DNA from: SM1-73 sp964588305
GTDB taxonomy: Bacteria; Zixibacteria; MSB-5A5; SM1-73
Direction of reading: 5' to 3'
DNA length: 21,167 nt
Assembly (NCBI GenBank): GCA_964588305.1
Contig: CAZPOP010000039.1
Coordinates: forward strand, 1 to 21,167
Shown: piece after piece, positions 14,318 to 20,286 of the stretch
How positions within the stretch are numbered: the first letter of the stretch is position 1
Layout of the letters: each line of letters starts with the position of its first letter
Program-made: the position numbers and the translations under genes
Notes under the pieces: model-generated
What the model was told of the DNA's origin: nothing
The model's database searches: none
The model's input: the letters and a program-made list of their open reading frames with translations, nothing else

Positions 14318-14713
14318 TTGCCGGAAGTTGGAAAAAAGAAAAGGGCGAAAAAGAAACACCGAAAGGTGGAGGCCGTTGGAGTGGCTCATATTCAGGCCAC
14401 CTTCAACAATACCATAGTGAGCATCACCGACACCAAGGGGAACCTTCTGTGTTGGTCCACCCCGGGGAGGATGGGCTTCAAAGGTTCCAAGAAGAGCACA
14501 CCCTTCGCCGCTCAGCGGGCGGCTCAATCCGCTGCCAAGGAGGCTTTGGAGCAGGGATTGAGAAAAGCAGAGGTGTGGGTAAAAGGTCCCGGCTCGGGCA
14601 GGGAAGCAGCCATAAGGTCACTTCAGGCCGCCGGATTGGAGATAACCGCCATACGCGATGTAACCCCCATCCCGCATAACGGTTGTCGTCCACCCAAAAG
14701 AAGAAGAGTGTAG
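14318..14713 (+). CDS. rpsK: 30S ribosomal protein S11
   Basis: S11 is a platform protein near the E site and the anti-Shine-Dalgarno helix. Key stretches are AHIQATFNNTIVSITDTKGN, GFKGSKKSTPFAAQRAAQ, VKGPGSGREAAIRSLQAAGL and the C-terminal TPIPHNGCRPPKRRRV. I place the start at TTG 14318 (131 residues) because GGAGG at 14308-14312 is 5 nt upstream. The GTG at 14306 overlaps that ribosome binding site and has none of its own. Confidence 0.97.
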   Translation: MPEVGKKKRAKKKHRKVEAVGVAHIQATFNNTIVSITDTKGNLLCWSTPGRMGFKGSKKSTPFAAQRAAQSAAKEALEQGLRKAEVWVKGPGSGREAAIRSLQAAGLEITAIRDVTPIPHNGCRPPKRRRV

Positions 14714-14774
14714 AGAGAGGGAAGTGCTCTTAGTATCTAAACTCAAAGAGCCGAAGTTGAGATGAGAAGAGTCC

Positions 14775-14800
14775 TCTTGGTTTTGAAAGCCGGCCCAAGG
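14775..14800 (+). promoter_or_regulatory. Hairpin overlapping the rpsD ribosome binding site
   Basis: TCTTGG (14775-14780) pairs with CCAAGG (14795-14800), six pairs with one G-U, around a 14-nt loop. Its right arm contains the first bases of the AAGGAG ribosome binding site (14797-14802) used by ATG 14810. A fold that hides the site could let S4 or another factor control rpsD. This is a structural observation plus inference. Confidence 0.35.
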
Positions 14801-14809
14801 AGAGAATAG

Positions 14810-15436
14810 ATGGCAAGATATACAGAAGCGAACTGCAAGCTCTGCAGACGGGAAGGAGAGAAGCTTTTCTTGAAAGGTGCTCGCTGCTATAGCGAGAAAT
14901 GTGCATTTGACCGAAGAGCCTATTCTCCCGGCGAGCGGGGACGCTCGATGAGAAGAAAAGGTTCCGAATATGCCCTCCGGCTGCGGGAGAAACAGAAGGC
15001 TCGCAGAATCTATGGAATCCTGGAAAGGCAGTTCAGGAACTATTTTCAGCGAGCAGCCAGAGAGAAAGGTATAACCGGGGAAAATCTTTTCAGGATGTTG
15101 GAGTGTCGACTCGACAATTTGGTTTATAGGTTGGGATTTGCTCCCTCCAGAAAAGCGGCCAGACAGCTGGTTTTGCACCGACATTTCCTGGTCAATAACC
15201 GTAGGGTGAACATCCCCTCTTATCAGCTCAAACCGGGCGACGTCATCAACGTCAGAGAGAAAAGCAGAAATTTGGACATGATCCATCAGGCCTTAAGGGA
15301 GGGAAGAATCGGGGACCTACCGTATTTGCGGTTGGACAAGGCCCGTCTGGAAGGTGAGGTCTTGGAACTTCCCAAGAGAGTGGACATTCCGGTGACCATC
15401 CAAGAGCAGCTTATCGTTGAGCTTTATTCCAAGTAA
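14810..15436 (+). CDS. rpsD: 30S ribosomal protein S4, zinc form
   Basis: S4 nucleates 30S assembly and acts in decoding fidelity. The 208-residue protein has N-terminal cysteines C9, C12, C26 and C31, the zinc-binding arrangement. It also has YGILERQFRNYFQRAAREKG and an S4 RNA-binding domain (LECRLDNLVYRLGFAPSRKA, ARQLVLHRHFLVNNRRVNIP). It ends with a typical IPVTIQEQLIVELYSK. ATG 14810 follows AAGGAG. In E. coli, S4 represses the alpha operon; candidate structures upstream are listed separately. Confidence 0.98.
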   Translation: MARYTEANCKLCRREGEKLFLKGARCYSEKCAFDRRAYSPGERGRSMRRKGSEYALRLREKQKARRIYGILERQFRNYFQRAAREKGITGENLFRMLECRLDNLVYRLGFAPSRKAARQLVLHRHFLVNNRRVNIPSYQLKPGDVINVREKSRNLDMIHQALREGRIGDLPYLRLDKARLEGEVLELPKRVDIPVTIQEQLIVELYSK

Positions 15437-15541
15437 TTCATGGCCCGAATTGCCGGGTGGGGAATTTTGGGAAAAAGCAGAGGAAATTAAGAATCTTGAA
15501 GAGCATTCCCTTTTTGTTTCCTTGAAAGGAGGAGCCAAGGG

Positions 15542-16528
15542 ATGAAATGGAAGAGTTTGCAGATGCCCAAAGATGTGCAGATAGAGGAAGGCAGTCTGAC
15601 AGATAAATACTCCAGATTCACAATTGAGCCGTTGGAAAGGGGGTTTGGGACCACTCTGGGGAATGCCCTTCGCCGAGCCCTTTTGTCCTCCATTCAAAGC
15701 GCGGCACCCGTGGCGCTGAGAATTGACGGGGTCTTGCGCGAATTCTCCACGATCCCTGGGGTATACGAAGATGTCACGGAGATTGTCTTGAACGTGAAGA
15801 GGATGAGGTTGAGACTCCTTGGTGAGGAACCCAAAACCTTGCGTCTTGAGGCAGACAAGAAGGGCGAGTTGACCGCGGGAGACATAAAGACAGATGGAGA
15901 CATTGAGATTCTGAATCCCGAGTTGCGCATCGCTCAGCTGACCGAGGATACTGAATTCAAGATGGAGATAGATGTTGGCATCGGCAGAAGCTGGGTTCCT
16001 GCCGAGCAGAACAAAAGGCCGGATGCCCCGGTGGGCACCATATTCGTGGATTCGATGTTCTCCCCGGTTCAGAAAGTCAACTTCGAGGTGGAAAACACCC
16101 GGGTGGGCCAGCGCACCGACTACGACAGGCTGATTTTGGAGATCTGGACTGACGGAAGTCTGACCCCGGAGGATGCCCTCTGCTATGCCTCCAAGATGTT
16201 GAAAGATCACCTTCAGCTATTCATAAAGCTGGAAGAGGAGCTGGAAATGACGGAGGAGGAGGTGGTGGATGAGGAGACCTTGAGAATCAGGAATCTCCTC
16301 AATACCAAAGTAGATGAGTTAGAGCTTTCAGTTAGATCCTCAAACTGTCTGCGAGCCGCCAATATTCAGACTCTGGAGCATCTGGTGCAAAAGACAGAAT
16401 CAGAAATGCTCAAGTATCGGAACTTTGGAAGAAAATCACTTACCGAATTAAACACCATTCTTGCGGACCTCGGTCTTTCCTTCGGCATGGACACCTCCAG
16501 ATACAAGGAAGTCAAGAAAGAGAAGTGA
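15542..16528 (+). CDS. rpoA: DNA-directed RNA polymerase subunit alpha
   Basis: The alpha subunit nucleates RNA polymerase assembly and contacts promoter UP elements and activators. Residues 1 to about 235 are the N-terminal dimerisation domain (EPLERGFGTTLGNALRRALL, REFSTIPGVYEDVTEIVLN). After an acidic linker (about 231-248) the C-terminal domain has R265, N268, C269, G296, K298 and S299, aligned with the E. coli UP-element-binding residues at the same numbers. The 328-residue length is standard. AAGGAGG lies 8 nt before ATG 15542. The MKWKSLQMPK start resembles FCB-type alpha subunits from memory. Confidence 0.99.
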   Translation: MKWKSLQMPKDVQIEEGSLTDKYSRFTIEPLERGFGTTLGNALRRALLSSIQSAAPVALRIDGVLREFSTIPGVYEDVTEIVLNVKRMRLRLLGEEPKTLRLEADKKGELTAGDIKTDGDIEILNPELRIAQLTEDTEFKMEIDVGIGRSWVPAEQNKRPDAPVGTIFVDSMFSPVQKVNFEVENTRVGQRTDYDRLILEIWTDGSLTPEDALCYASKMLKDHLQLFIKLEEELEMTEEEVVDEETLRIRNLLNTKVDELELSVRSSNCLRAANIQTLEHLVQKTESEMLKYRNFGRKSLTELNTILADLGLSFGMDTSRYKEVKKEK

Positions 16529-16595
16529 GTTTTGGAAGTTGAGGTTCGTGTCTTGACATGAAGGATGCTCACAGAATCCCTTCTTTGCAACCGCG

Positions 16596-16626
16596 GCGCA
16601 TTCTCGCCATTTAGAGAGTCCGGCGC
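16596..16626 (+). promoter_or_regulatory. Bulged hairpin in the rpoA-rplQ spacer
   Basis: GCGC (16596-16599) pairs with GCGC (16623-16626), and ATTCTC (16600-16605) pairs with GAGAGT (16614-16619, one G-U). The loop is 8 nt, and CCG bulges on the 3' side. It lies 30 nt before the rplQ start, whose ribosome binding site (AAAGG about 13 nt upstream) is weak. It has no following T-run, so it is not a terminator. Confidence 0.35.
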
Positions 16627-16656
16627 AGGGCATAAACGAAAGGTTGGTTTTTCTGT

Positions 16657-17229
16657 ATGAGGCACGGGAAAAAGATCAAGAAGCTGGGTCGAACCAAAAG
16701 CCATCGTAAAGCTATGTTGGCTAATATGGCGGCTTCCTTGTTTTTATATCACGTCATCAAAACTACCGAAGCCAAAGCTAAGGAGGTAAGAAAACTGGTG
16801 GATAAGCTGGTCACCTTAGCCAAAAGGGGGGACCTTCATGCCCGTCGCCAGGTATATGATGTGATCAAAGACAGGAAATTGGTCAAGAAGCTATTCGACG
16901 AGATTGCCCCTAAACTCATGGATAGGGAAGGCGGTTACACCAAACTCTTCAAGCTGTCAAGGCGAAGGGGCGATGGAGCTTCCGTTTCGGTGGTCAAATT
17001 GTTGGTGGAAAGGCCACCGGCCGAAGAGAAGGGTGGGAAAAAGGAGAAGGCAAAGAAAGAGGCCAAGCCCAAGAAGCAAGCTGAAACCAGAACTGCCAAA
17101 GAAGACAAAACGGAAGAGAAAGTAAAAGAGAAACCCAAAGAAATCAAAAAAGAGGCAGAAGAACCTGAAACTGAGGAGGGGGGAGAAGAAGCCAGAGGCC
17201 CAGAGGACTCTGGACAGAAGGAGACCTAG
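16657..17229 (+). CDS. rplQ: 50S ribosomal protein L17 with long Lys/Glu-rich tail
   Basis: L17 lies near the exit tunnel of the large subunit. Residues 1-118 match the family: MRHGKKIKKLGRTKSHRKAM, LANMAASLFLYHVIKTTEAK, AKEVRKLVDKLVTLAKRGDL and the end GGYTKLFKLSRRRGDGAS. Residues about 120-190 are a low-complexity tail dominated by Lys, Glu and Ala, absent from E. coli L17 (127 residues). Similar tails occur in FCB-group L17 proteins, from memory. It is the last gene of the superoperon, and a clear terminator follows 65 nt later. Confidence 0.97.
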   Translation: MRHGKKIKKLGRTKSHRKAMLANMAASLFLYHVIKTTEAKAKEVRKLVDKLVTLAKRGDLHARRQVYDVIKDRKLVKKLFDEIAPKLMDREGGYTKLFKLSRRRGDGASVSVVKLLVERPPAEEKGGKKEKAKKEAKPKKQAETRTAKEDKTEEKVKEKPKEIKKEAEEPETEEGGEEARGPEDSGQKET

Positions 17230-17293
17230 CCAGACAAGCAAAGGAAAGAAAAATCAAAGATTCAGTACATCTGATCCGATGTCAAATTAAGTG

Positions 17294-17329
17294 ACCGCAG
17301 GCTTTTGAAAATCTGCGGTTTTGTTTTTC
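17294..17329 (+). terminator. Rho-independent terminator closing the ribosomal superoperon
   Basis: ACCGCAG (17294-17300) pairs with CTGCGGT (17313-17319). The 12-nt loop can close further through TTT/AAA pairs. TTTTGTTTTT follows directly, giving the hairpin-plus-U-tract form. It sits 65 nt after rplQ and just before a separate promoter. A smaller hairpin, ACATC/GATGT at 17267-17282, precedes it. Confidence 0.9.
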
Positions 17330-17340
17330 GCAAAAACATG

Positions 17341-17369
17341 TTGACCGCTCCATTCGTAGGATATATGTT
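17341..17369 (+). promoter_or_regulatory. Sigma70-type promoter for the GAF-PP2C gene
   Basis: TTGACC (17341-17346) matches the -35 consensus at five of six positions. TATGTT (17364-17369) follows after 17 nt and matches the -10 consensus at four of six, including the first two bases and the last. It begins 12 nt after the terminator's T-tract and lies 29 nt before ATG 17399. The location between a terminator and the next gene supports it. Confidence 0.65.
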
Positions 17370-17398
17370 TATTCTGACCGATTTCTCAGGAGAGATGA

Positions 17399-19147
17399 AT
17401 GCCTGAAAACACAATGCGGCGCGCCGGAGATTCCATATTTATTGAGACGTCCAAGCTGTTAAACTCAACTCTGAACATAGAGGAGCTTTTGGACATAATC
17501 CTGGATTTGACCACCAAAGCTGTGGAGGCCCGAGCGAGTTCCCTTTTGTTGATGGACGAAAAGAGGGAAGGATTGGAGCTTTATGTGTCGCAGGAAGCGA
17601 AGCAGAAAAGAAAGCTGAGCCTGAGAATGGGGGAAGGCATTGTCGGTTGGGTGGCACAGCACAGGCAGCCGGTGATTTCCAACCAGGCAGGAAAGGATCC
17701 TCGCTACTCCCCCAAACTGGAGGAGCGGATAGGCTTCTCCATAACCTCCCTAATCTGTGTGCCTCTTCTCAGAAGGAATAGTTTAATTGGAGTCGTGACG
17801 GCGCTGAACAAGCTTGATGAAAAAGAGTTTAATCAGGCCGATTTGGATCTGTTGCTCTCCTTAGCCGACCAGATCGCCATCGCCTTAGATAACTCCTATC
17901 TTTATAGAAAGGCAAAGAAAAAGACACTGGAAAAGGAGACTCTGCTGGAGGTGGAAAAATCCTTAAGCTCATCCTTGGATTTGGATGAGGTTCTGGAGTT
18001 GATCCTAGACTCGCTTATGAAGGTGGTTAAATATGATGCCGCTGCGATTTTTCTGATAGATAAGAAAAAACAGCAGATCGAACATATAAAAGCTCGGGGA
18101 TTCGACCCGGCCTTGGAGCCGGATTTACAGTTGAAAATGGGACAAGGGCTGGCGGGATGGGCCGCCCAGAAGCAAAAGAGTTTGATCGTCCCCAACGTGA
18201 AAGAGGATCATCGTTACATAGAAGCCAGGGTGGAGACCCAATCAGGAATGGTGGTCCCGATCATATCAAACGAAAGGATAATCGGGGTTTTCAGCATAGA
18301 GAACAATAAACTAGATGCATACGGCGAAGATGATCTGGAGCTTTTGGATGCCTTCGCCAGCTTGGCGGCCATTTCCATAGAGAGAGCACGAGAGCACCGG
18401 GAGATTTTGGAGAAAAGGAAATTGGAGGATGAGATCTCCATCGCTCGAAGAATTCAAAAGACGTTTTTGCCTAAAGAGCATAAAGCGATGCCTGGTTTTG
18501 ACATTTCCGGCATCAATATACCGTCGGAAAAAGTGGGCGGGGATTATTATGATTTTATCCCCATTATTGAGAACCAAGTGGGAATTGCCATCGGCGACGT
18601 CTCCGGAAAAGGCATACCTGCCGCACTGATTATGGCCTCCTTCAGAGCCAGCCTGATCGCTGAGATAAGGAACAATTACGCCATAAGAAGCATCATGTTC
18701 AAGGTGAACAATCTGCTTTTTGAAAGCACGGAGTCGGACATTTATGTCACTGCAGTATACGGAGTCCTCGACACCAAGAATCGAATCTTCACCTTCACCA
18801 ATGCAGGTCACAACGCTCCCATCTTCAGGCATTCCGACGGAAGAATGGAGTATTTGATCGAGGGTGGAGTGGTCCTGGGAAGTTTTGAGAATTCAGAATA
18901 TGAGGCAAGACCCTTAAGCCTTGATTCTGGAGATATAATAGTTTTCTATACCGATGGAGTGACGGAGGCAAAAAACGAAGAGGAAGAGGAATTCGGGACG
19001 AAAAGACTGAAACAAGTCATAAACAATTCATGCCATTTGAGTGCGCCTGAAATTCAAAGTAAAATCCACCAAGCAGTAGAGAATTTTACGGGTAATCTGC
19101 CACAAGCAGATGATCTGACCATGATCGTGATCAAAGTCAGGGATTAG
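17399..19147 (+). CDS. GAF-GAF-PP2C (SpoIIE/RsbU-type) serine phosphatase
   Basis: This is a cytoplasmic signalling phosphatase of 582 residues. It has two GAF domains (about 27-167 and 193-330), a helical linker with the family motif IARRIQKTFLP (348-358), and a SpoIIE-type PP2C domain (about 365-582). Metal-binding acidic motifs are all present: GGDYYDF (D382, D385), GDVSGKG (D400), YTDGVTEA (D519) and ADDLTM (D571, D572). Relatives such as RsbU and RsbP dephosphorylate STAS anti-sigma antagonists, but no partner kinase or STAS gene is in the window, so the target is unknown. AGGAG lies 6 nt before ATG 17399. It has no membrane segment and probably has its own promoter. Confidence 0.93.
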   Translation: MPENTMRRAGDSIFIETSKLLNSTLNIEELLDIILDLTTKAVEARASSLLLMDEKREGLELYVSQEAKQKRKLSLRMGEGIVGWVAQHRQPVISNQAGKDPRYSPKLEERIGFSITSLICVPLLRRNSLIGVVTALNKLDEKEFNQADLDLLLSLADQIAIALDNSYLYRKAKKKTLEKETLLEVEKSLSSSLDLDEVLELILDSLMKVVKYDAAAIFLIDKKKQQIEHIKARGFDPALEPDLQLKMGQGLAGWAAQKQKSLIVPNVKEDHRYIEARVETQSGMVVPIISNERIIGVFSIENNKLDAYGEDDLELLDAFASLAAISIERAREHREILEKRKLEDEISIARRIQKTFLPKEHKAMPGFDISGINIPSEKVGGDYYDFIPIIENQVGIAIGDVSGKGIPAALIMASFRASLIAEIRNNYAIRSIMFKVNNLLFESTESDIYVTAVYGVLDTKNRIFTFTNAGHNAPIFRHSDGRMEYLIEGGVVLGSFENSEYEARPLSLDSGDIIVFYTDGVTEAKNEEEEEFGTKRLKQVINNSCHLSAPEIQSKIHQAVENFTGNLPQADDLTMIVIKVRD

Positions 19148-19168
19148 GGTTCAGAGGCTTGGGGCTTG
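19148..19168 (+). repeat. Degenerate heptamer repeats, left flank of the four-helix-bundle gene
   Basis: Directly after the phosphatase stop codon the sequence reads in 7-nt units: GGTTCAG, AGGCTTG, GGGCTTG. The last two differ at one base. The reverse complement (CAAGCCC, CAAGCCT) matches the right-flank units at 19577-19597, so the two flanks are inverted relative to each other. Confidence 0.5.
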
Positions 19169-19179
19169 TAGGACAAAAA

Positions 19180-19551
19180 ATGATAAGAAGCTACAAGGAC
19201 CTGGACATTTGGAAGAAGGGTGTAGGATTGGTGAAGGACATTTACTTGATCACCAGGGAGTTTCCAAAATCTGAGACTCACGCTTTAGTGGATCAGATTA
19301 GACGGGCAGCGATCTCAATACCATCCAACATCGCAGAAGGTCACACTAGGCAGCACAGGAAAGAATTCAGGCAGTTCCTGTTTGTGGCATTGGGATCTTT
19401 GGCTGAACTTGAGACTCAGTTGATCATAGCAGCGAAATTGGGCTATTTGGAAAAGGAAAAGCTGAGCCAGTCCTTGTCAGAGATGGATACGATAGGCAAA
19501 ATGACACGAGGGCTAATCAAGAAGCTACAGAATGGTGTACGCCAGGGGTAG
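19180..19551 (+). CDS. Four-helix-bundle protein (S23 / 23S rRNA intervening-sequence protein family)
   Basis: The 123-residue protein has the family pattern YKDLDIWKKGVGLVKDIY, LVDQIRRAAISIPSNIAEG, FLFVALGSLAELETQLIIA and LGY. These are four amphipathic helices without a known catalytic site. Members occur inside 23S rRNA intervening sequences (for example in Leptospira) and as free-standing genes; a relative, Avd, binds RNA and reverse transcriptase in diversity-generating retroelements. No reverse transcriptase or rRNA is seen here. I prefer ATG 19180 to an in-frame TTG at 19159, because homologues start near MxxYKDLDIW. Inverted heptamer arrays flank the gene, which may point to a mobile origin. 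Molecular function is unknown. Confidence 0.9.
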   Translation: MIRSYKDLDIWKKGVGLVKDIYLITREFPKSETHALVDQIRRAAISIPSNIAEGHTRQHRKEFRQFLFVALGSLAELETQLIIAAKLGYLEKEKLSQSLSEMDTIGKMTRGLIKKLQNGVRQG

Positions 19552-19576
19552 ATCAAAACACGTGTTTTGCCAGCCT

Positions 19577-19597
19577 CAAACCCCAAGCACCAAGTCC
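19577..19597 (+). repeat. Degenerate heptamer repeats, right flank of the four-helix-bundle gene
   Basis: Three consecutive 7-nt units, CAAACCC, CAAGCAC and CAAGTCC, share CAA at the start. They correspond to the reverse complement of the left-flank units at 19155-19168. The best inverted match is GCTTGGGGCTTG on the left against CAAACCCCAAGC on the right, 11 of 12 complementary. They sit between the four-helix-bundle stop codon and the NlpC/P60 start. Confidence 0.5.
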
Positions 19598-19612
19598 CTA
19601 TTTGCCATCTTT

Positions 19613-20164
19613 ATGAAAATGCTCAACAAATATCTCTTGTTTGTTATTTTCGCCGGCCTCGTGTTAATGGGTTGTGCCTCCCATGCCAGATACACCTCTC
19701 ACCCGGATGAAAAAAGGAGCCAGCATCCTTTCGAAGAAAAGGCCAAAGGCAAAAAGGAGACTCTGTCCTTTGCAGCCGAAAGCCAAGCCAAGATAGATCA
19801 AGACAAGATGTCAAAGATAATCGAGTCTTATCTGGGAACAGGTTATAAGAAAGGCGGGGCCAGCAAGAAAGGAATGGACTGCTCCGGGTTGGTGATAACG
19901 GTATATAAGGAATATGCCGGATTCGATCTTCCCCATGAAAGCAAGAAGCTTTTTAAGCTGGTGAAGGAAGTCGCTGAGGAGGAGTTGGATTATGGTGATC
20001 TGGTCTTCTTCTCGGACTCGGGAATCTTGCCTTCGCACGTGGGAATCTATATCGGGGAAGGCAGATTCGTCCATTCCACTAAGGGATATGGGGTGATCGT
20101 ATCCTCCTTAGAGGAAGCCCGCTATCGAAAGAGCTTTATGGGCGCAAGAAGAGTAATGCCTTGA
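19613..20164 (+). CDS. NlpC/P60-family cysteine peptidase lipoprotein
   Basis: This is a probable cell-wall peptidase that cuts peptidoglycan stem peptides, exported and lipid-anchored. From ATG 19613 the 183-residue product has a short basic N terminus, a hydrophobic stretch and the lipobox LMGC (Cys21). After a charged linker comes the NlpC/P60 domain (about 66-183) with the catalytic Cys90 (MDCSGLV), His115 (SHVGIYIG) and a third polar residue, His127 (RFVHS), plus the usual LDYGDLVFF. The frame is open further upstream to ATG 19532, but that would bury the signal peptide and overlap the previous gene. Endopeptidase specificity is not visible; the name NlpC-like or Spr-like is as far as the sequence goes. 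Confidence 0.92.
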   Translation: MKMLNKYLLFVIFAGLVLMGCASHARYTSHPDEKRSQHPFEEKAKGKKETLSFAAESQAKIDQDKMSKIIESYLGTGYKKGGASKKGMDCSGLVITVYKEYAGFDLPHESKKLFKLVKEVAEEELDYGDLVFFSDSGILPSHVGIYIGEGRFVHSTKGYGVIVSSLEEARYRKSFMGARRVMP

Positions 20165-20167
20165 GAA

Positions 20168-20272
20168 AAGGTGAAAGGTCAAAGATGGAAGGTGTTAGCA
20201 AAGACCGAAAACACTGCATTACACCTTGTGCCTTACTCCTTAAACCTTAAACCTACCATCTACAACCTACCA
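20168..20272 (+). repeat. Inverted heptamer array filling the nlpC-uvrC spacer
   Basis: The left arm (20168-20195) is four 7-nt units, AAGGTGA, AAGGTCA, AAGATGG and AAGGTGT. The right arm (20221-20269) is seven units, ACACCTT, GTGCCTT, ACTCCTT, AAACCTT, AAACCTA, CCATCTA and CAACCTA. AAGGTGT and ACACCTT are perfect complements around a 25-nt centre, so the arms can fold on each other. The spacer runs right up to the uvrC start at 20287. No gene or terminator is seen. Confidence 0.6.
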
Positions 20273-20286
20273 CCGAAAACCCTGTC

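Noticed and set aside
15317..16210. A 297-codon open frame on the minus strand across rpoA
   Set aside because: It lies fully opposite rpoA and the end of rpsD, which are certain. Its translation has no recognisable family pattern, and long antisense frames are common in this base composition.
16553..16577. Promoter with a perfect TTGACA -35 before rplQ
   Set aside because: The best -10-like hexamer (CAGAAT at 16572-16577) is only 13 nt away, and nothing better lies at 16-18 nt. It is mentioned in a finding but not called as a promoter.
19180..19551. Diversity-generating retroelement, because the four-helix-bundle protein resembles Avd
   Set aside because: No reverse transcriptase, template repeat or variable repeat is visible. 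The protein fits the wider S23 family, so Avd function cannot be claimed.
19532..19612. An upstream start for the NlpC/P60 protein
   Set aside because: It would overlap the four-helix-bundle gene, translate through the heptamer repeats and bury the signal peptide. ATG 19613 gives a proper lipoprotein leader.
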